Below, one piece after another: positions 34,633-43,413 of a stretch of DNA of 64,000 nucleotides. The stretch's first letter is position 1. Each line of letters opens with the position of its first letter. The notes beneath the pieces are model-generated. The model ran no database searches. It was not told where the DNA came from and saw nothing but the letters and a program-made list of their open reading frames with translations. The translations under genes and the position numbers were made by a program. This DNA comes from Pseudomonadota bacterium (GTDB lineage Bacteria; Pseudomonadota; Alphaproteobacteria; Rhizobiales; Hyphomicrobiaceae): assembly GCA_023412805.1 (NCBI GenBank), contig JAEZRM010000090.1:1-64000 (forward strand). The letters run 5' to 3'.

Positions 34633-36969
34633 TCACGCAGCCGCGGCCGCAGGGCGCCGCGGCCAGTATCGGCGATAGAGCGCTACCGTTGCCGGCAGGA
34701 TGATGAGCTGACCGATCAATGAGGCAAAAAGGCAGATGCCTGCCAATCGCCCGAAGAGCCTCAGCGACGGGAGATGGGATAGGATCGTGACGCCAAGCCC
34801 CAGCGCGAGCACGATCGTCGTCAGCACGATGACCGGACCGATGTGGTGCATGGTGCGGATGAGTGCATCGTTCACGTCGCGCGTACCCGGTCGGCTTTCC
34901 TCGAGCTGGAAGCGGTTCAGAAAGTGAATCGTGCTGTCGATGGCGAGTGCGAAGGCGACCGTGATCGCAATGATCGAGGCGAATTGCAGTCCCTCTCCGC
35001 CGAGCCACAACAGCGCCCCCGTCGCGAAGATCGGGAAGAGCGAAGGCAGGATGCTTGTCACGCCCGAGAGGACCGAGCGCAGCGCAATCCCGAGGAAGAT
35101 GAAGATCACGAACATATCACCGATCAGGCCCCAGTTCAGCTCGCCAATGAGGCGCGCCGAGTTACGCGCCGCGATCGCCGGCAGCCCCGTTACGGATATC
35201 TCGTAGCCCGGATGCGCGTTCCGCACGGGATCGAGGGCACGATCGATCTTCTCGACGATCGGCAGAATCTGGCTGGCGTCGATGTCCGGGAGTCGTCCCG
35301 TCACCAGAACCGCATTTCCCTCCTCGGCGATGAAGCGCTGCACGAGATGCTCGGGGAGAATGCCGATGTACTTCTTGACCGTCTCGACGCTGGTGTCGCC
35401 GGCCTCGGCGAGCCAGCGCCGGAGGCTTTCCACGGACCAGACATTGCCGAGCCCAGCCTCCTTCTCGAGCACGGTGTGCGCGGCGGCGATGGTCGCGAGC
35501 GTCTGTTCGTCGTACAGCGATTGCCCGCCACTCCACTTGATCATCACATGTACTGGATTGGCGCCCGTCAGCTTCGTGTCGAGACGCTCGGTGGCTGCGA
35601 GCGCGTGCTCCTTGTCCGGCACCTGATCGGCGAGGCGGTACTGCGGAACGAGTTGTACGTAGGCGAGTCCCGTCAGAATGACGGCCGCAAGACCTGCCAG
35701 GCTGAAGGCCATAGGCGCCGCGATCACACGCCGGACGATGCCCTCGGTGACGACGCCGAGAATGCCGAAACCGCCATCGCGGTTCGGCTCGATATCCTTG
35801 CGCGGGTTCTTCTCGCGCGGAATGAGCAGCGCCGCGAGCGTCGGCACGACCACGGCGACAGCGAGATAGGAAATGGCGACGGCCATGATCGCGACCATGC
35901 CGAACGTACGGATCAGCGCCGACTCCGCGAACGAGAACGACAACAGCGCCAACGACGCGTTCATCGCAGTCAGCAGGCACGCCGGGGCAACATCGAGCAC
36001 GGCTTCGCGCGCCGCCGTCAGCCGGTCGACACCCGCCATGATGTCGCGCCGGATCGCAAACACGAGGTGCATGCTGTCCGAGAACCCCGAGACGAGGATC
36101 AGCGGCGTGATGACGTTGATGAAGAGGTTCAGGCGATAGTCGAGGGCACCGACGACACCGAGCGTCCACAGGATAGCGATGGCCGGCCCGACGATGGCGA
36201 GCAGCGTCAGCGAGATGCGCCGGAAGAAGATATACGCGATCAAAGTGCCGAGCAGGAATCCAAGCCCGTTGTAGACGAGGCGGTCGCGTTCGACGGCATT
36301 GCGGATCTCGAGTTGCATGACCGGCGCGCCGGTGAGCTGCACCTTGAGACCTGAACCCTGGAGGCCGCGCTCCGCTTCGCTCAGAATGCCGCCGATGACT
36401 TCCTTGGCGCCGCGCTCCTCGACCAGCTTCCGGTCGAGCGCAATGACCGCCAGCGCCAGCGTGCCATCCTCGGAAAGGAACTTCCCTGTAACGATCTCAT
36501 TGTTTTTGAGCCGCTCGATCATGGCGTCGTAGGCGGCACCTTCAGGCATCTCGTCGGGCACTACGGGCGCGGCATAGCCCCCGGCATCCGGTTTCTCGCG
36601 CGCGGAGAGCATCGATACGAGACCGTTGACGCCGTCGGTGAGCTGCAGATCGACGATGGTGTCGTGGACAGCCTTGAGCTTCTCCCTCTCGAGCAGGCCC
36701 GGGCCTTCTATGACCACGAGAACGTCGTACTCGCTCGAGGGAAAGCGCCGATCGATCTCCTCATACTGGCGGAACTCGACCGTATTCGTGCGAAACAGTT
36801 CCGAGAGACTGTCGTCGACCTTGAGGCGCATGACGCCGAAGATCGCGAGCACGGTCAGGAGCACGATCAGCACAAACGTCAGCCAGGGCGCACGGAGCGC
36901 GACGAGGCCAAGTCGCTCCAGCCCGAATGTGAAGGCGAACGTCCGTCGCGGCTCGCCAGTGCCCGCCAT
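34633..36969 (-). CDS. MMPL/RND-superfamily exporter
   Basis: This 778-residue inner-membrane protein has 12 predicted helices in two sets of six and two large periplasmic loops (about 50-250 and 440-600). GVMRLKVDDSLSELFR begins the first loop, and FINVITPLILVSGFSDSMHL lies in the helix that usually contains the proton-relay residues. It resembles the MMPL group exporting lipids or hopanoid-type compounds more than the drug-efflux AcrB group, which is longer. No adaptor or outer-membrane gene is adjacent. The OpgC gene begins 85 bp downstream. Confidence 0.88.
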   Translation of the reverse strand: MAGTGEPRRTFAFTFGLERLGLVALRAPWLTFVLIVLLTVLAIFGVMRLKVDDSLSELFRTNTVEFRQYEEIDRRFPSSEYDVLVVIEGPGLLEREKLKAVHDTIVDLQLTDGVNGLVSMLSAREKPDAGGYAAPVVPDEMPEGAAYDAMIERLKNNEIVTGKFLSEDGTLALAVIALDRKLVEERGAKEVIGGILSEAERGLQGSGLKVQLTGAPVMQLEIRNAVERDRLVYNGLGFLLGTLIAYIFFRRISLTLLAIVGPAIAILWTLGVVGALDYRLNLFINVITPLILVSGFSDSMHLVFAIRRDIMAGVDRLTAAREAVLDVAPACLLTAMNASLALLSFSFAESALIRTFGMVAIMAVAISYLAVAVVVPTLAALLIPREKNPRKDIEPNRDGGFGILGVVTEGIVRRVIAAPMAFSLAGLAAVILTGLAYVQLVPQYRLADQVPDKEHALAATERLDTKLTGANPVHVMIKWSGGQSLYDEQTLATIAAAHTVLEKEAGLGNVWSVESLRRWLAEAGDTSVETVKKYIGILPEHLVQRFIAEEGNAVLVTGRLPDIDASQILPIVEKIDRALDPVRNAHPGYEISVTGLPAIAARNSARLIGELNWGLIGDMFVIFIFLGIALRSVLSGVTSILPSLFPIFATGALLWLGGEGLQFASIIAITVAFALAIDSTIHFLNRFQLEESRPGTRDVNDALIRTMHHIGPVIVLTTIVLALGLGVTILSHLPSLRLFGRLAGICLFASLIGQLIILPATVALYRRYWPRRPAAAAA

Positions 36970-37171
36970 TGCGGCCCCTCTCCCCTGTCCCAGCGCACTG
37001 GATGCTGCCGCATCGATGCGCTCTGCGCTGGCGGATGCGACCGAAGCAACGCTCCGGCACTCTCCGAATCCTCTTAGCGGGCCGGATGCTGCAACGATGC
37101 ACGGTCAACTTCAAGGCGATTGGGCCACACTAACTCGCGCAAGCGGTGTCATTCAGACGTCCGATAAGCCG

Positions 37172-37200
37172 TTGACACGAGGCGTCGGTAGAGGATCGAA
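37172..37200 (+). promoter_or_regulatory. Possible promoter of the amidase gene
   Basis: TTGACA (37172-37177) is followed after 17 bp by ATCGAA (37195-37200). The -35 box is perfect, the -10 box is weak. It lies about 65 bp upstream of the Tae4-like gene. Confidence 0.35.
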
Positions 37201-37265
37201 TCACGGAGACCCGCACATGGGGCGCGGGGCTCGTGATATGGCAGCGACCGGGGATCGGCCACAGA

Positions 37266-37814
37266 ATGATCAACTTCAGAGATCTCTGGCTGCAGCACCC
37301 GGCCAATCAGAGCAATGCCACGCCGTGCATTGCTCCGCATGACCTCACCAGCATCGAGAACCGACAGGTGAAACGCGGCCTGCCGGTCTTCGGCAACCAG
37401 TGCGCTATCCGCATGGGTGTGTGCCTGAAGGGTGCGGGCGTTACGCCGGCCCAGCTCGGGCGCGTCTCGACCTGCTACGTTCATCCGGCGGAGGACATGC
37501 ACTTCATTCGCGCTTCGGAGCTGGCCGGCGCGCTCGTGAGCACGAGGCTCCCGGGCGTAGGCCCCGTCGAGCGCATCACCGGAAAGGATGCAGCAGCGTT
37601 CTATCCCAAACTCTTCGGACGCACGGGCATCATCTATATCCAGGACTACTGGGCGCGCACGACCGACCGGCCCGGCAACCCGACCGGCGACCACATCGAT
37701 GTCTGGAACGGCTTCCGCCCCTCGACGAAGTGGCTCATGGAGTGGTTCTCGTGGCTCGGGTACTACTCGAACTATGCCGAAGCCAAGGAAGTCTGGTTCT
37801 GGGAAGTGAAGTAG
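37266..37814 (+). CDS. Tae4-like peptidoglycan amidase
   Basis: This 182-residue protein matches the Tae4 family of NlpC/P60-type amidases, which cleave the peptide stem of peptidoglycan. Cys46 lies in FGNQCAIRMG, the expected nucleophile context, and His143 with Asp145 in GDHIDVWNG. There is no N-terminal signal peptide, as in Type VI effectors, but no Type VI secretion gene is in the window. A 73-residue membrane protein follows 4 bp later. The ATG at 37266 has a weak site GGGGATC upstream; an in-frame GTG at 37233 would add 11 residues. Confidence 0.8.
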   Translation: MINFRDLWLQHPANQSNATPCIAPHDLTSIENRQVKRGLPVFGNQCAIRMGVCLKGAGVTPAQLGRVSTCYVHPAEDMHFIRASELAGALVSTRLPGVGPVERITGKDAAAFYPKLFGRTGIIYIQDYWARTTDRPGNPTGDHIDVWNGFRPSTKWLMEWFSWLGYYSNYAEAKEVWFWEVK

Positions 37815-37818
37815 CTCC

Positions 37819-38040
37819 ATGCGCTACCTGATCTCGATGCTGACAGCGATCGCATTTGCGCTGATCGCCACCATTTTCATCAGCAGCCGGGTGGCGACGT
37901 GGATCGTCTCCGGCATGACTTTCGAAAGCCCGGACGACGTCGCCAATCTGCACGCCCTCATCTTCATGGCGGGCAACTTTGCTGCGCTGATCCTCGGCTG
38001 GATCGTGGGCTGGATGCTGGCGGCCCGCTATCGGGATTAG
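37819..38040 (+). CDS. Small two-helix membrane protein next to the amidase
   Basis: This 73-residue protein has two hydrophobic helices (about 4-22 and 46-68) joined by a polar loop of about 20 residues (FESPDDVANLH), and a positively charged C-terminus AARYRD. It starts 4 bp after the amidase stop codon, so both are one unit. It could be an immunity partner or a holin-like transporter for the amidase. Known Tae4 immunity proteins (Tai4) are periplasmic, without two helices, so it would be a different type. Confidence 0.65.
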   Translation: MRYLISMLTAIAFALIATIFISSRVATWIVSGMTFESPDDVANLHALIFMAGNFAALILGWIVGWMLAARYRD

Positions 38041-38192
38041 GGACCGGGATGCGGCCCCACCCCGCCACAACTTGACAAGGCCGGACGTGCGTGCGCTGTT
38101 CCGGCCCGATTTGCAGCCATTCGACGCGCCGCGCCGGCAAGGTGCGCGCGAGCGTCTCGAGAACCACGCCCCGGCGTGAGGGAGCCCCGGCC

Positions 38193-40007
38193 ATGGCCGA
38201 CGCAGCTAAGCACCGCTACCGCTCGCACACCTGCGGCGCACTGCGAGAGACTGATATCGACGCGACCGCGCGCCTTTCCGGCTGGGTTCACCGTGTCCGC
38301 GACCACGGCGGCCTGCTGTTCGTCGATCTGCGCGACCACTATGGCCTGACCCAGATCGTCGTCGATCCGGAGACGGCCGCCTTCAAGACCGCCGAGCGCC
38401 TGCGCTCGGAATGGGTCGTGCGCATCGATGGGCGCGTGCGCGCCCGCCCCGAGGGCACGCTCAACGCCGAGCTCGCGACCGGCGGCATCGAGGTCTATGC
38501 GACCGAGATCGAAGTGCTCTCCGAAGCCAAGGAGCTGCCCGTTCCGGTTTTCGGCGAACCGGACTACCCCGAAGACCTGCGCCTTACGTACCGCTTTCTC
38601 GATCTGCGCCGCGAGACGCTGCACGGCATCATCATGAAGCGGCTCGCCATCACGCGCTCGATCCGTAGCCGCATGCATGATGCTGGCTTCAACGAATTCC
38701 CGACGCCGATCCTGACGGCATCGAGCCCCGAAGGCGCGCGCGATTTCCTCGTGCCCTCACGCGTGCACGCGGGCAAATTCTATGCGCTGCCGCAGGCGCC
38801 GCAGCAGTACAAGCAGCTCCTCATGATGTCGGGCTTCGATCGCTATTTCCAGATCGCGCCCTGCTTTCGCGACGAGGATCCGCGCGCCGACCGCCTGCCC
38901 GGCGAGTTCTACCAGCTCGATGTCGAGATGAGCTTCGTCGAGCAGGACGATGTGCTCGGCACCATGGAGCCGATCATTCGCGGCGTGTTCGAGGAGTTCG
39001 CCGAGGGCAAGCCGGTAACGCCATCCTTCCCGCGCATTCCCTACGACACGGCCATTGCGAAGTACGGCACCGACAAGCCCGATCTGCGCAATCCCATCGA
39101 GATGGCCGATGTGACCGAGCACTTCCGTGGCTCGGGTTTCAAAGTCTTTGCCGGCATGATCGAGAAGGACCCCAAGGTCCGCGTATGGGCAATCCCCGCC
39201 AAAGGCGGCGGCTCGCGCGCTTTCTGCGACCGCATGAATGCCTGGGCACAGAAGGAAGGCCAGCCCGGCCTCGGTTACATCATGTGGCGCGAGGAGGAAG
39301 GCGCGGCGGGCGCCGGCCCGATCGCCAAGAACATCGGTGCCGAACGCGCTGCCGCCATCCAGAGCCAGCTCGGGCTCGCGACGGGTGATGCCTGCTTCTT
39401 CACGGCCGGCGATCCGGCGCGGTTCTACAAGTTCGCCGGGCTCGCGCGCGATCAGGTCGGGCGCGAGCTGAAGCTCGTCGACGAGGGCCGCTTCGCCTTC
39501 TGCTGGATCGTCGACTTCCCGTTCTACGAGTGGAACGAGGACGAGAAGCAGATCGACTTCTCGCACAATCCCTTCTCGATGCCGCAGGGCGGCTCAGCGA
39601 CGCTCGACGCGGCCAAGTCCACCGAGGACTATCTCAAGATCAAGGCCTATCAATACGACCTCGTCTGCAACGGCTATGAGCTCGCCTCGGGCGGCATCCG
39701 CAATCATCGACCGGATACGATGGTGAAAGCCTTCGGCGTCGCGGGGCTCGGTGCGGAGGTCGTCGAAGCCCGCTTCGGCGCGCTCTATCGCGCCTTCCAG
39801 TACGGTGCACCACCGCATGGCGGCATGGCAGCGGGCATAGAGCGCATTGTCATGCTGCTGACGGGCTGCAACACAGTGCGCGACGTTGCGCTGTTCCCCA
39901 TGAACCAACAGGCCAGCGACCTGCTCATGGGCGCGCCTTCGGAAGCCGCGAACAAGCAGCTCAACGAACTCCACATCCGATTGAACCTGCCTCAGAAGAA
40001 GGCCTGA
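38193..40007 (+). CDS. aspS: Aspartyl-tRNA synthetase, likely non-discriminating (Asp/Asn)
   Basis: This 604-residue class II enzyme has the N-terminal anticodon-binding OB fold (SGWVHRVRDHGGLLFVDLRD), class II motif 2 (FQIAPCFRDEDPRADR and YQLDVEMSF), and motif 3 (GGMAAGIERIVMLLTG), plus the bacterial insert. The His of GWVHRVRDHGG and the Gly of PEGTLN correspond to residues linked to non-discriminating AspRS in Pseudomonas. The organism may therefore charge tRNA-Asn with Asp and amidate it with GatCAB; this is inference. GAGGGAG precedes ATG 38193. Confidence 0.95.
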   Translation: MADAAKHRYRSHTCGALRETDIDATARLSGWVHRVRDHGGLLFVDLRDHYGLTQIVVDPETAAFKTAERLRSEWVVRIDGRVRARPEGTLNAELATGGIEVYATEIEVLSEAKELPVPVFGEPDYPEDLRLTYRFLDLRRETLHGIIMKRLAITRSIRSRMHDAGFNEFPTPILTASSPEGARDFLVPSRVHAGKFYALPQAPQQYKQLLMMSGFDRYFQIAPCFRDEDPRADRLPGEFYQLDVEMSFVEQDDVLGTMEPIIRGVFEEFAEGKPVTPSFPRIPYDTAIAKYGTDKPDLRNPIEMADVTEHFRGSGFKVFAGMIEKDPKVRVWAIPAKGGGSRAFCDRMNAWAQKEGQPGLGYIMWREEEGAAGAGPIAKNIGAERAAAIQSQLGLATGDACFFTAGDPARFYKFAGLARDQVGRELKLVDEGRFAFCWIVDFPFYEWNEDEKQIDFSHNPFSMPQGGSATLDAAKSTEDYLKIKAYQYDLVCNGYELASGGIRNHRPDTMVKAFGVAGLGAEVVEARFGALYRAFQYGAPPHGGMAAGIERIVMLLTGCNTVRDVALFPMNQQASDLLMGAPSEAANKQLNELHIRLNLPQKKA

Positions 40008-40044
40008 GGCAGGTCACTGAGCAGGCGGCGCAGTGTCAGGGCAG

Positions 40045-40347
40045 CTAGTTGATCTCGCTGCCGCCGTTCTCGCGCTGCGTATCCCAGAAGTCCACGGTCT
40101 CGCGGCGCAGCGTGTCCTTGCAGCTCTGCTTGCAGGATACCCACGTGCCGCCCGGCAGGCGGAATTCGTAATCGTTGCCGGCGCGCCGAATAGGCGCTGT
40201 CGTACAGCCATTGCCATAGATGCTGCAGGCCGACACAATACCCGTGCCGGGACCCCTATTGCGCGATTGGGCATCAGCCGTGGCGATCAGGCCCAAGGTC
40301 AGCGAAAGGCCGATCGCTGCGCTCAGCACAGTTTTCATAAACATCAT
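40045..40347 (-). CDS. Small secreted cysteine protein, copy 1 of a three-member family
   Basis: This protein of about 100 residues has a signal peptide (MKTVLSAAIGLSLTLGLIA, cleavage near ADA-Q) and a mature domain with CSIYGNGCTTAPIRR, YEFRLPGGTWVSC, SCKDTLRRETVDFW and QRE. Three consecutive start codons are possible (40347, 40344, 40338); AAGGAGG lies 4 to 13 bases upstream, and 40344 has the best spacing. It follows copy 2 by 21 bp, so they form one operon. Confidence 0.8.
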   Translation of the reverse strand: MMFMKTVLSAAIGLSLTLGLIATADAQSRNRGPGTGIVSACSIYGNGCTTAPIRRAGNDYEFRLPGGTWVSCKQSCKDTLRRETVDFWDTQRENGGSEIN

Positions 40348-40368
40348 TCAGCCTCCTTGAGGTATTCG

Positions 40369-40656
40369 TCAGCGGGACGAACCGCGCTGGCGCTCCCGCT
40401 GGGTCTCCCAGAAATCGAGCATGTCCTCGCGGATCGCATTCCTGCAGTCTGCGCGGCAGCTCACCCAGGTGCCGCCCGGCATACGGAACTCGTAGTCGAA
40501 CCGGCCCCTGCGAATAGGGGCGCTCGTGCAGCCATTTCCGTAGTTGCTGCAGGTCCGGACCACGCCGTCCGAGCGTTTGCGCTGCGCTTCCGCGGGCACA
40601 GCCGCAACAACCGCAGTCAACCCGACCGCTGTCGCAAAGAGTAGTTTCAGCACCAT
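40369..40656 (-). CDS. Small secreted cysteine protein, copy 2 of a three-member family
   Basis: This 95-residue protein has a signal peptide (MVLKLLFATAVGLTAVVAA, cleavage near AEA-Q) and the same mature layout as copy 1: CSNYGNGCTSAPIRR, YEFRMPGGTWVSC, CRNAIREDMLDFWETQ. ATG 40656 is chosen because GAGGAGG stands 6 bases upstream, whereas the ATG at 40662 touches it. The tandem arrangement shows a recent duplication. Function is unknown. Confidence 0.82.
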   Translation of the reverse strand: MVLKLLFATAVGLTAVVAAVPAEAQRKRSDGVVRTCSNYGNGCTSAPIRRGRFDYEFRMPGGTWVSCRADCRNAIREDMLDFWETQRERQRGSSR

Positions 40657-40901
40657 TGCCATCCTCCTCGGCGCACCCATTCGGGCGCAGGACACGCGGA
40701 AAGGTCCCTTGGCGCACACCAACTGTACGCGCCTTTTTCGACCAGAACGCGCAACACGACGTGATCCGGCGCTCATACGGCCCAAAAAGCAATCACAACG
40801 TCTTGAAGGTGCGCCGCACGCGCTGGAATGATGCGCTCACCGTTAATCCTGCATGAACACGAACGCGGCCCGACGACGCCCCATCGCGTGGAGGACATTC
40901 C

Positions 40902-41204
40902 ATGACCCGGAAACTGGATCCAAACGAACGCCAATCCGCTCGCGCCGAGCTGCCGGATTGGCAAATGGTCGAGGGACGCGACGCCCTGGCCCGCAACTTC
41001 AAGTTCGCGGATTTCAGCGCAGCTTTCGGCTTCATGACGCGGGTGGCGCTGGCCGCGGAGAAGCTCGACCACCATCCTGAATGGTTCAATGTCTGGAACA
41101 GCGTCGAGATTACACTTTCGACGCACGATGCCGGCGGCCTGACGGAGCGCGATGTCAAGCTCGCGAAGATCATCGACAAGCTAGCGAGCGGCGCGAACAC
41201 ATGA
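40902..41204 (+). CDS. phhB: 4a-hydroxytetrahydrobiopterin dehydratase
   Basis: This 100-residue protein is the small pterin dehydratase that regenerates the cofactor of aromatic hydroxylases. The key motif EKLDHHPEWFNVWNSVEI contains the His-His pair of the active site, and the second half has STHDAGGLTERDVKLA. GGAGG precedes ATG 40902. No phenylalanine hydroxylase gene is next to it, so it may serve an enzyme elsewhere or act as a regulator. Confidence 0.95.
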   Translation: MTRKLDPNERQSARAELPDWQMVEGRDALARNFKFADFSAAFGFMTRVALAAEKLDHHPEWFNVWNSVEITLSTHDAGGLTERDVKLAKIIDKLASGANT

Positions 41205-41213
41205 ACGGCAGAA

Positions 41214-41235
41214 CGCCCGGCACGATGGCCGGGCG
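41214..41235. terminator. Hairpin between convergent genes
   Basis: CGCCCGGC and GCCGGGCG form a perfect 8-bp stem with a 6-nt loop, 10 bp after the pterin dehydratase stop codon. The T run is poor (CTCCTTGATCT), so it may act in both directions only weakly. Confidence 0.55.
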
Positions 41236-41279
41236 CTCCTTGATCTCGCACGATCGGATTTCGCAAAAGTCGCGCGCGA

Positions 41280-42602
41280 TCAGCCCTTCTTCTTCTTTGC
41301 CGCGGTCGCCGGCGGCCCCGCGAACATGTCGGCGATGATGCCGGAATACCAGCCGATCGACTCCTGGTAATTCTGTGCACGCGTCGCGGCATCCTCGCCC
41401 GGCTTCGACACGAACGAGCCCGAGGGATCGAGCTTGCCGTCCTTCGGCGTGTAATTGGCGCCGACCTTGACGTTGTCGTCCGGCGCCAGCAGCGACCAGC
41501 AGGTATTGCGGAAGCGGGCCGGGAAACGCTCCCCTTTGGCGAGCTCCGCAAGGATATCGTTGGCGACAACCTTGGCCTGGCTGTTGGCGGAGAAGGCCGA
41601 CTTCGGCATCTCGGCCGCGATCGCCGCATCGCCGAGCACGTAAACGTCCTTCACGAGCGCCGATGTGAAGTTCTCCGGATTGACCGGGCACCAGTCGCCC
41701 TTGGCGAGCCCGGTCTTCAACGCGATCTGTCCCGCGCTCTGCTGCGGGATGACGTTCGCGACATCGAACTTGACCTTCTTGCCGGCCTTGGTCGTGATCT
41801 CGCGCGACTTCAGATCGAAGCTCGTGACACTGAAATCATCGATGTCGTTCGAGAGGTTCAGCTCGAGATTGTCCTTGTAGTACTTGTTGTAGGCCTCGAC
41901 GAATACGGGCTGCTTCGAGAAGCCCTTCTTCGGATCGAGGATCACGAGGCGCGACTTCGGCTTCCGCGTCTTGAGGAAGTGCGCGATCATCGCGGCGCGC
42001 TCGTAAGGTCCGGGCGGGCAGCGGAACGCACCACTCGGCATGACCATGGCGACCGTGCCGCCATTTGGCATCTGCTCGATCAGGCGCTTCAACTGCTGTT
42101 TGCCGGCACCGTCCGTCGTATAGGCGTGCGGCGCGCGCCCGCTCGCGGCGGCAGTCGAGTAGCCGGGAACAGAGTCGTATTTGACGTCGATGCCCGGCGA
42201 CACCACGAGCTTGTCGTAGGCCAGCGTCTGGCCGCCACTCGCACGCACGGTTTTCTTGGCCGTATCGACCGCAGTCGCCCGCTGATGGACGACGGTGATT
42301 CCGAGGCGGCGCAAGCCGTCATAGTTGTGGTTGAGCGAGCCGAACGTGCGAAAGCCGCCAAGATAAAGGTTCGAGAAGAACGACGACGAATAGATCTTGT
42401 TCGGCTCGATCAGCGTGACGCGCAATGCCGGGGCGCCGAGCTTCAAGGCGCGTGCCACGCTCGCGCCACCGGCACCGCCGCCGATCACGACGACCCGCCC
42501 CGCGCCGGCCCCCTGCGCAATCGCGAACGTGCCGAAGCTCGTCGCCGCCACAGCGCCAGCTCCCGCACCAATAATCAGGTTCCGCCTGGAAATCTCAGTC
42601 AT
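41280..42602 (-). CDS. Sulfide dehydrogenase-type flavoprotein (FccB/SoxF-like)
   Basis: This 440-residue protein is a Tat-exported flavoprotein of the flavocytochrome c sulfide dehydrogenase/SoxF group. It starts with the twin-arginine motif SRRNLIIGAG (residues 5-14), followed by the FAD motif VVVIGGGAGGASVA. The redox cysteines are Cys195 (FRCPPGPYERA) and Cys368 (FRNTCWSLL), both in the expected contexts. It ends with a lysine tail. The usual cytochrome partner (FccA/SoxE) is not adjacent. It stands with soxS-like and soxYZ genes, so a role in reduced-sulfur oxidation in the periplasm is likely. Confidence 0.88.
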   Translation of the reverse strand: MTEISRRNLIIGAGAGAVAATSFGTFAIAQGAGAGRVVVIGGGAGGASVARALKLGAPALRVTLIEPNKIYSSSFFSNLYLGGFRTFGSLNHNYDGLRRLGITVVHQRATAVDTAKKTVRASGGQTLAYDKLVVSPGIDVKYDSVPGYSTAAASGRAPHAYTTDGAGKQQLKRLIEQMPNGGTVAMVMPSGAFRCPPGPYERAAMIAHFLKTRKPKSRLVILDPKKGFSKQPVFVEAYNKYYKDNLELNLSNDIDDFSVTSFDLKSREITTKAGKKVKFDVANVIPQQSAGQIALKTGLAKGDWCPVNPENFTSALVKDVYVLGDAAIAAEMPKSAFSANSQAKVVANDILAELAKGERFPARFRNTCWSLLAPDDNVKVGANYTPKDGKLDPSGSFVSKPGEDAATRAQNYQESIGWYSGIIADMFAGPPATAAKKKKG

Positions 42603-42747
42603 TCAGTCCTCCCGTAGGTTCAGCCGAGCCCATGAATCTGCCGCGGCCTGTTTGCAGCTTTTCCGCCGCTCGTTCTTATATTTTGTTCTGATAAGCATTC
42701 AGATTTTGCGGGCAATGCTCACGCCCGATTATCGTCGTCATCTCCTT

Positions 42748-43212
42748 TCAATGATGTTTTCGACCGGTGCCCGCAAAACTGCGGCCCTCCGCCTCGCTCC
42801 GCTTCAGCGCAACGCGCGCATCCTCGATCAAGGCCGCAAGCTGCATCCAGAAAAGGTCGGCACCGGCATAGCCGACGATACGCCCGACCTCGCGGCCGCG
42901 AACCAGTATGACGAACGTCGGCGAGAACACGACATGCTCGATGAAGGCGATGTCCGGTGCATGACGAAAGCGCCTGACCAGAGGCGCGAGCCTACCGTCC
43001 TCGCTGGCCTCGTAGCCGGGGGCGATCTCGCGCTCCCAGCGCGCGCAGTAGGGGCAGCCGGGATCGCCGATCATGATCAGTACGGCGGGTGCCGTCGCGA
43101 CATCGATTTCGCTGGGCAGAGGGGGCTGCTGAGCACGCGCGACGCCGACAAGCAGCACCAACGCAAGGACATGCGCGATCAGTCTGACGAGGGGAGGCAC
43201 GGCGGGCTTCAT
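42748..43212 (-). CDS. Periplasmic thioredoxin-like protein of the sox type (SoxS-like)
   Basis: This 154-residue protein has an N-terminal membrane or signal helix (LIAHVLALVLLVGVARA) and a thioredoxin fold with DPGCPYCARWEREIAPGY, a CxxC pair. SoxS in Paracoccus has the same type of motif and reactivates SoxYZ. Its gene diverges from soxY across a 201-bp gap. ATG 43212 is used because the signal helix follows; a TTG at 43290 would make the protein longer. Confidence 0.82.
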   Translation of the reverse strand: MKPAVPPLVRLIAHVLALVLLVGVARAQQPPLPSEIDVATAPAVLIMIGDPGCPYCARWEREIAPGYEASEDGRLAPLVRRFRHAPDIAFIEHVVFSPTFVILVRGREVGRIVGYAGADLFWMQLAALIEDARVALKRSEAEGRSFAGTGRKHH

Positions 43213-43413
43213 TACCGTCGAATCCAGGCGATTCCCAAGCTCCCCTGCGGTTGCATACAAACATTCTAATATGCTAGTGGAAATGTGCAAGCATCGACGC
43301 CGTCGTCAACTGTCGGAAGGCGGGACGCGCTTCCTTCGACACTCCGGCGAGCCAGCGGTGCATGGCCAAAATGGAGGAGGGCCCGGCGCTAAATGCCGGG
43401 TTTGCGAAAGGCA
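43213..43413. promoter_or_regulatory. Divergent promoter region between soxS-like and soxY genes
   Basis: This gap must hold promoters for both directions. AT-rich sequence at 43258-43290 contains the imperfect palindrome CTAATATGCTAG, a possible site for an ArsR-type sulfur regulator. A hairpin CCCGGC-GCTAAAT-GCCGGG (43382-43400) stands 13 bp before the soxY start and could affect its translation. No regulator gene is next to it. Confidence 0.4.

Noticed and set aside
34843..36354. 503-codon plus-strand frame across the RND exporter
   Set aside because: It is very rich in Arg, Asp and Glu, lacks any motif, and mirrors the exporter codons.
43393..43413. Upstream start of soxY at 43393
   Set aside because: It would begin inside the hairpin and adds seven residues before the Tat region without a ribosome binding site.
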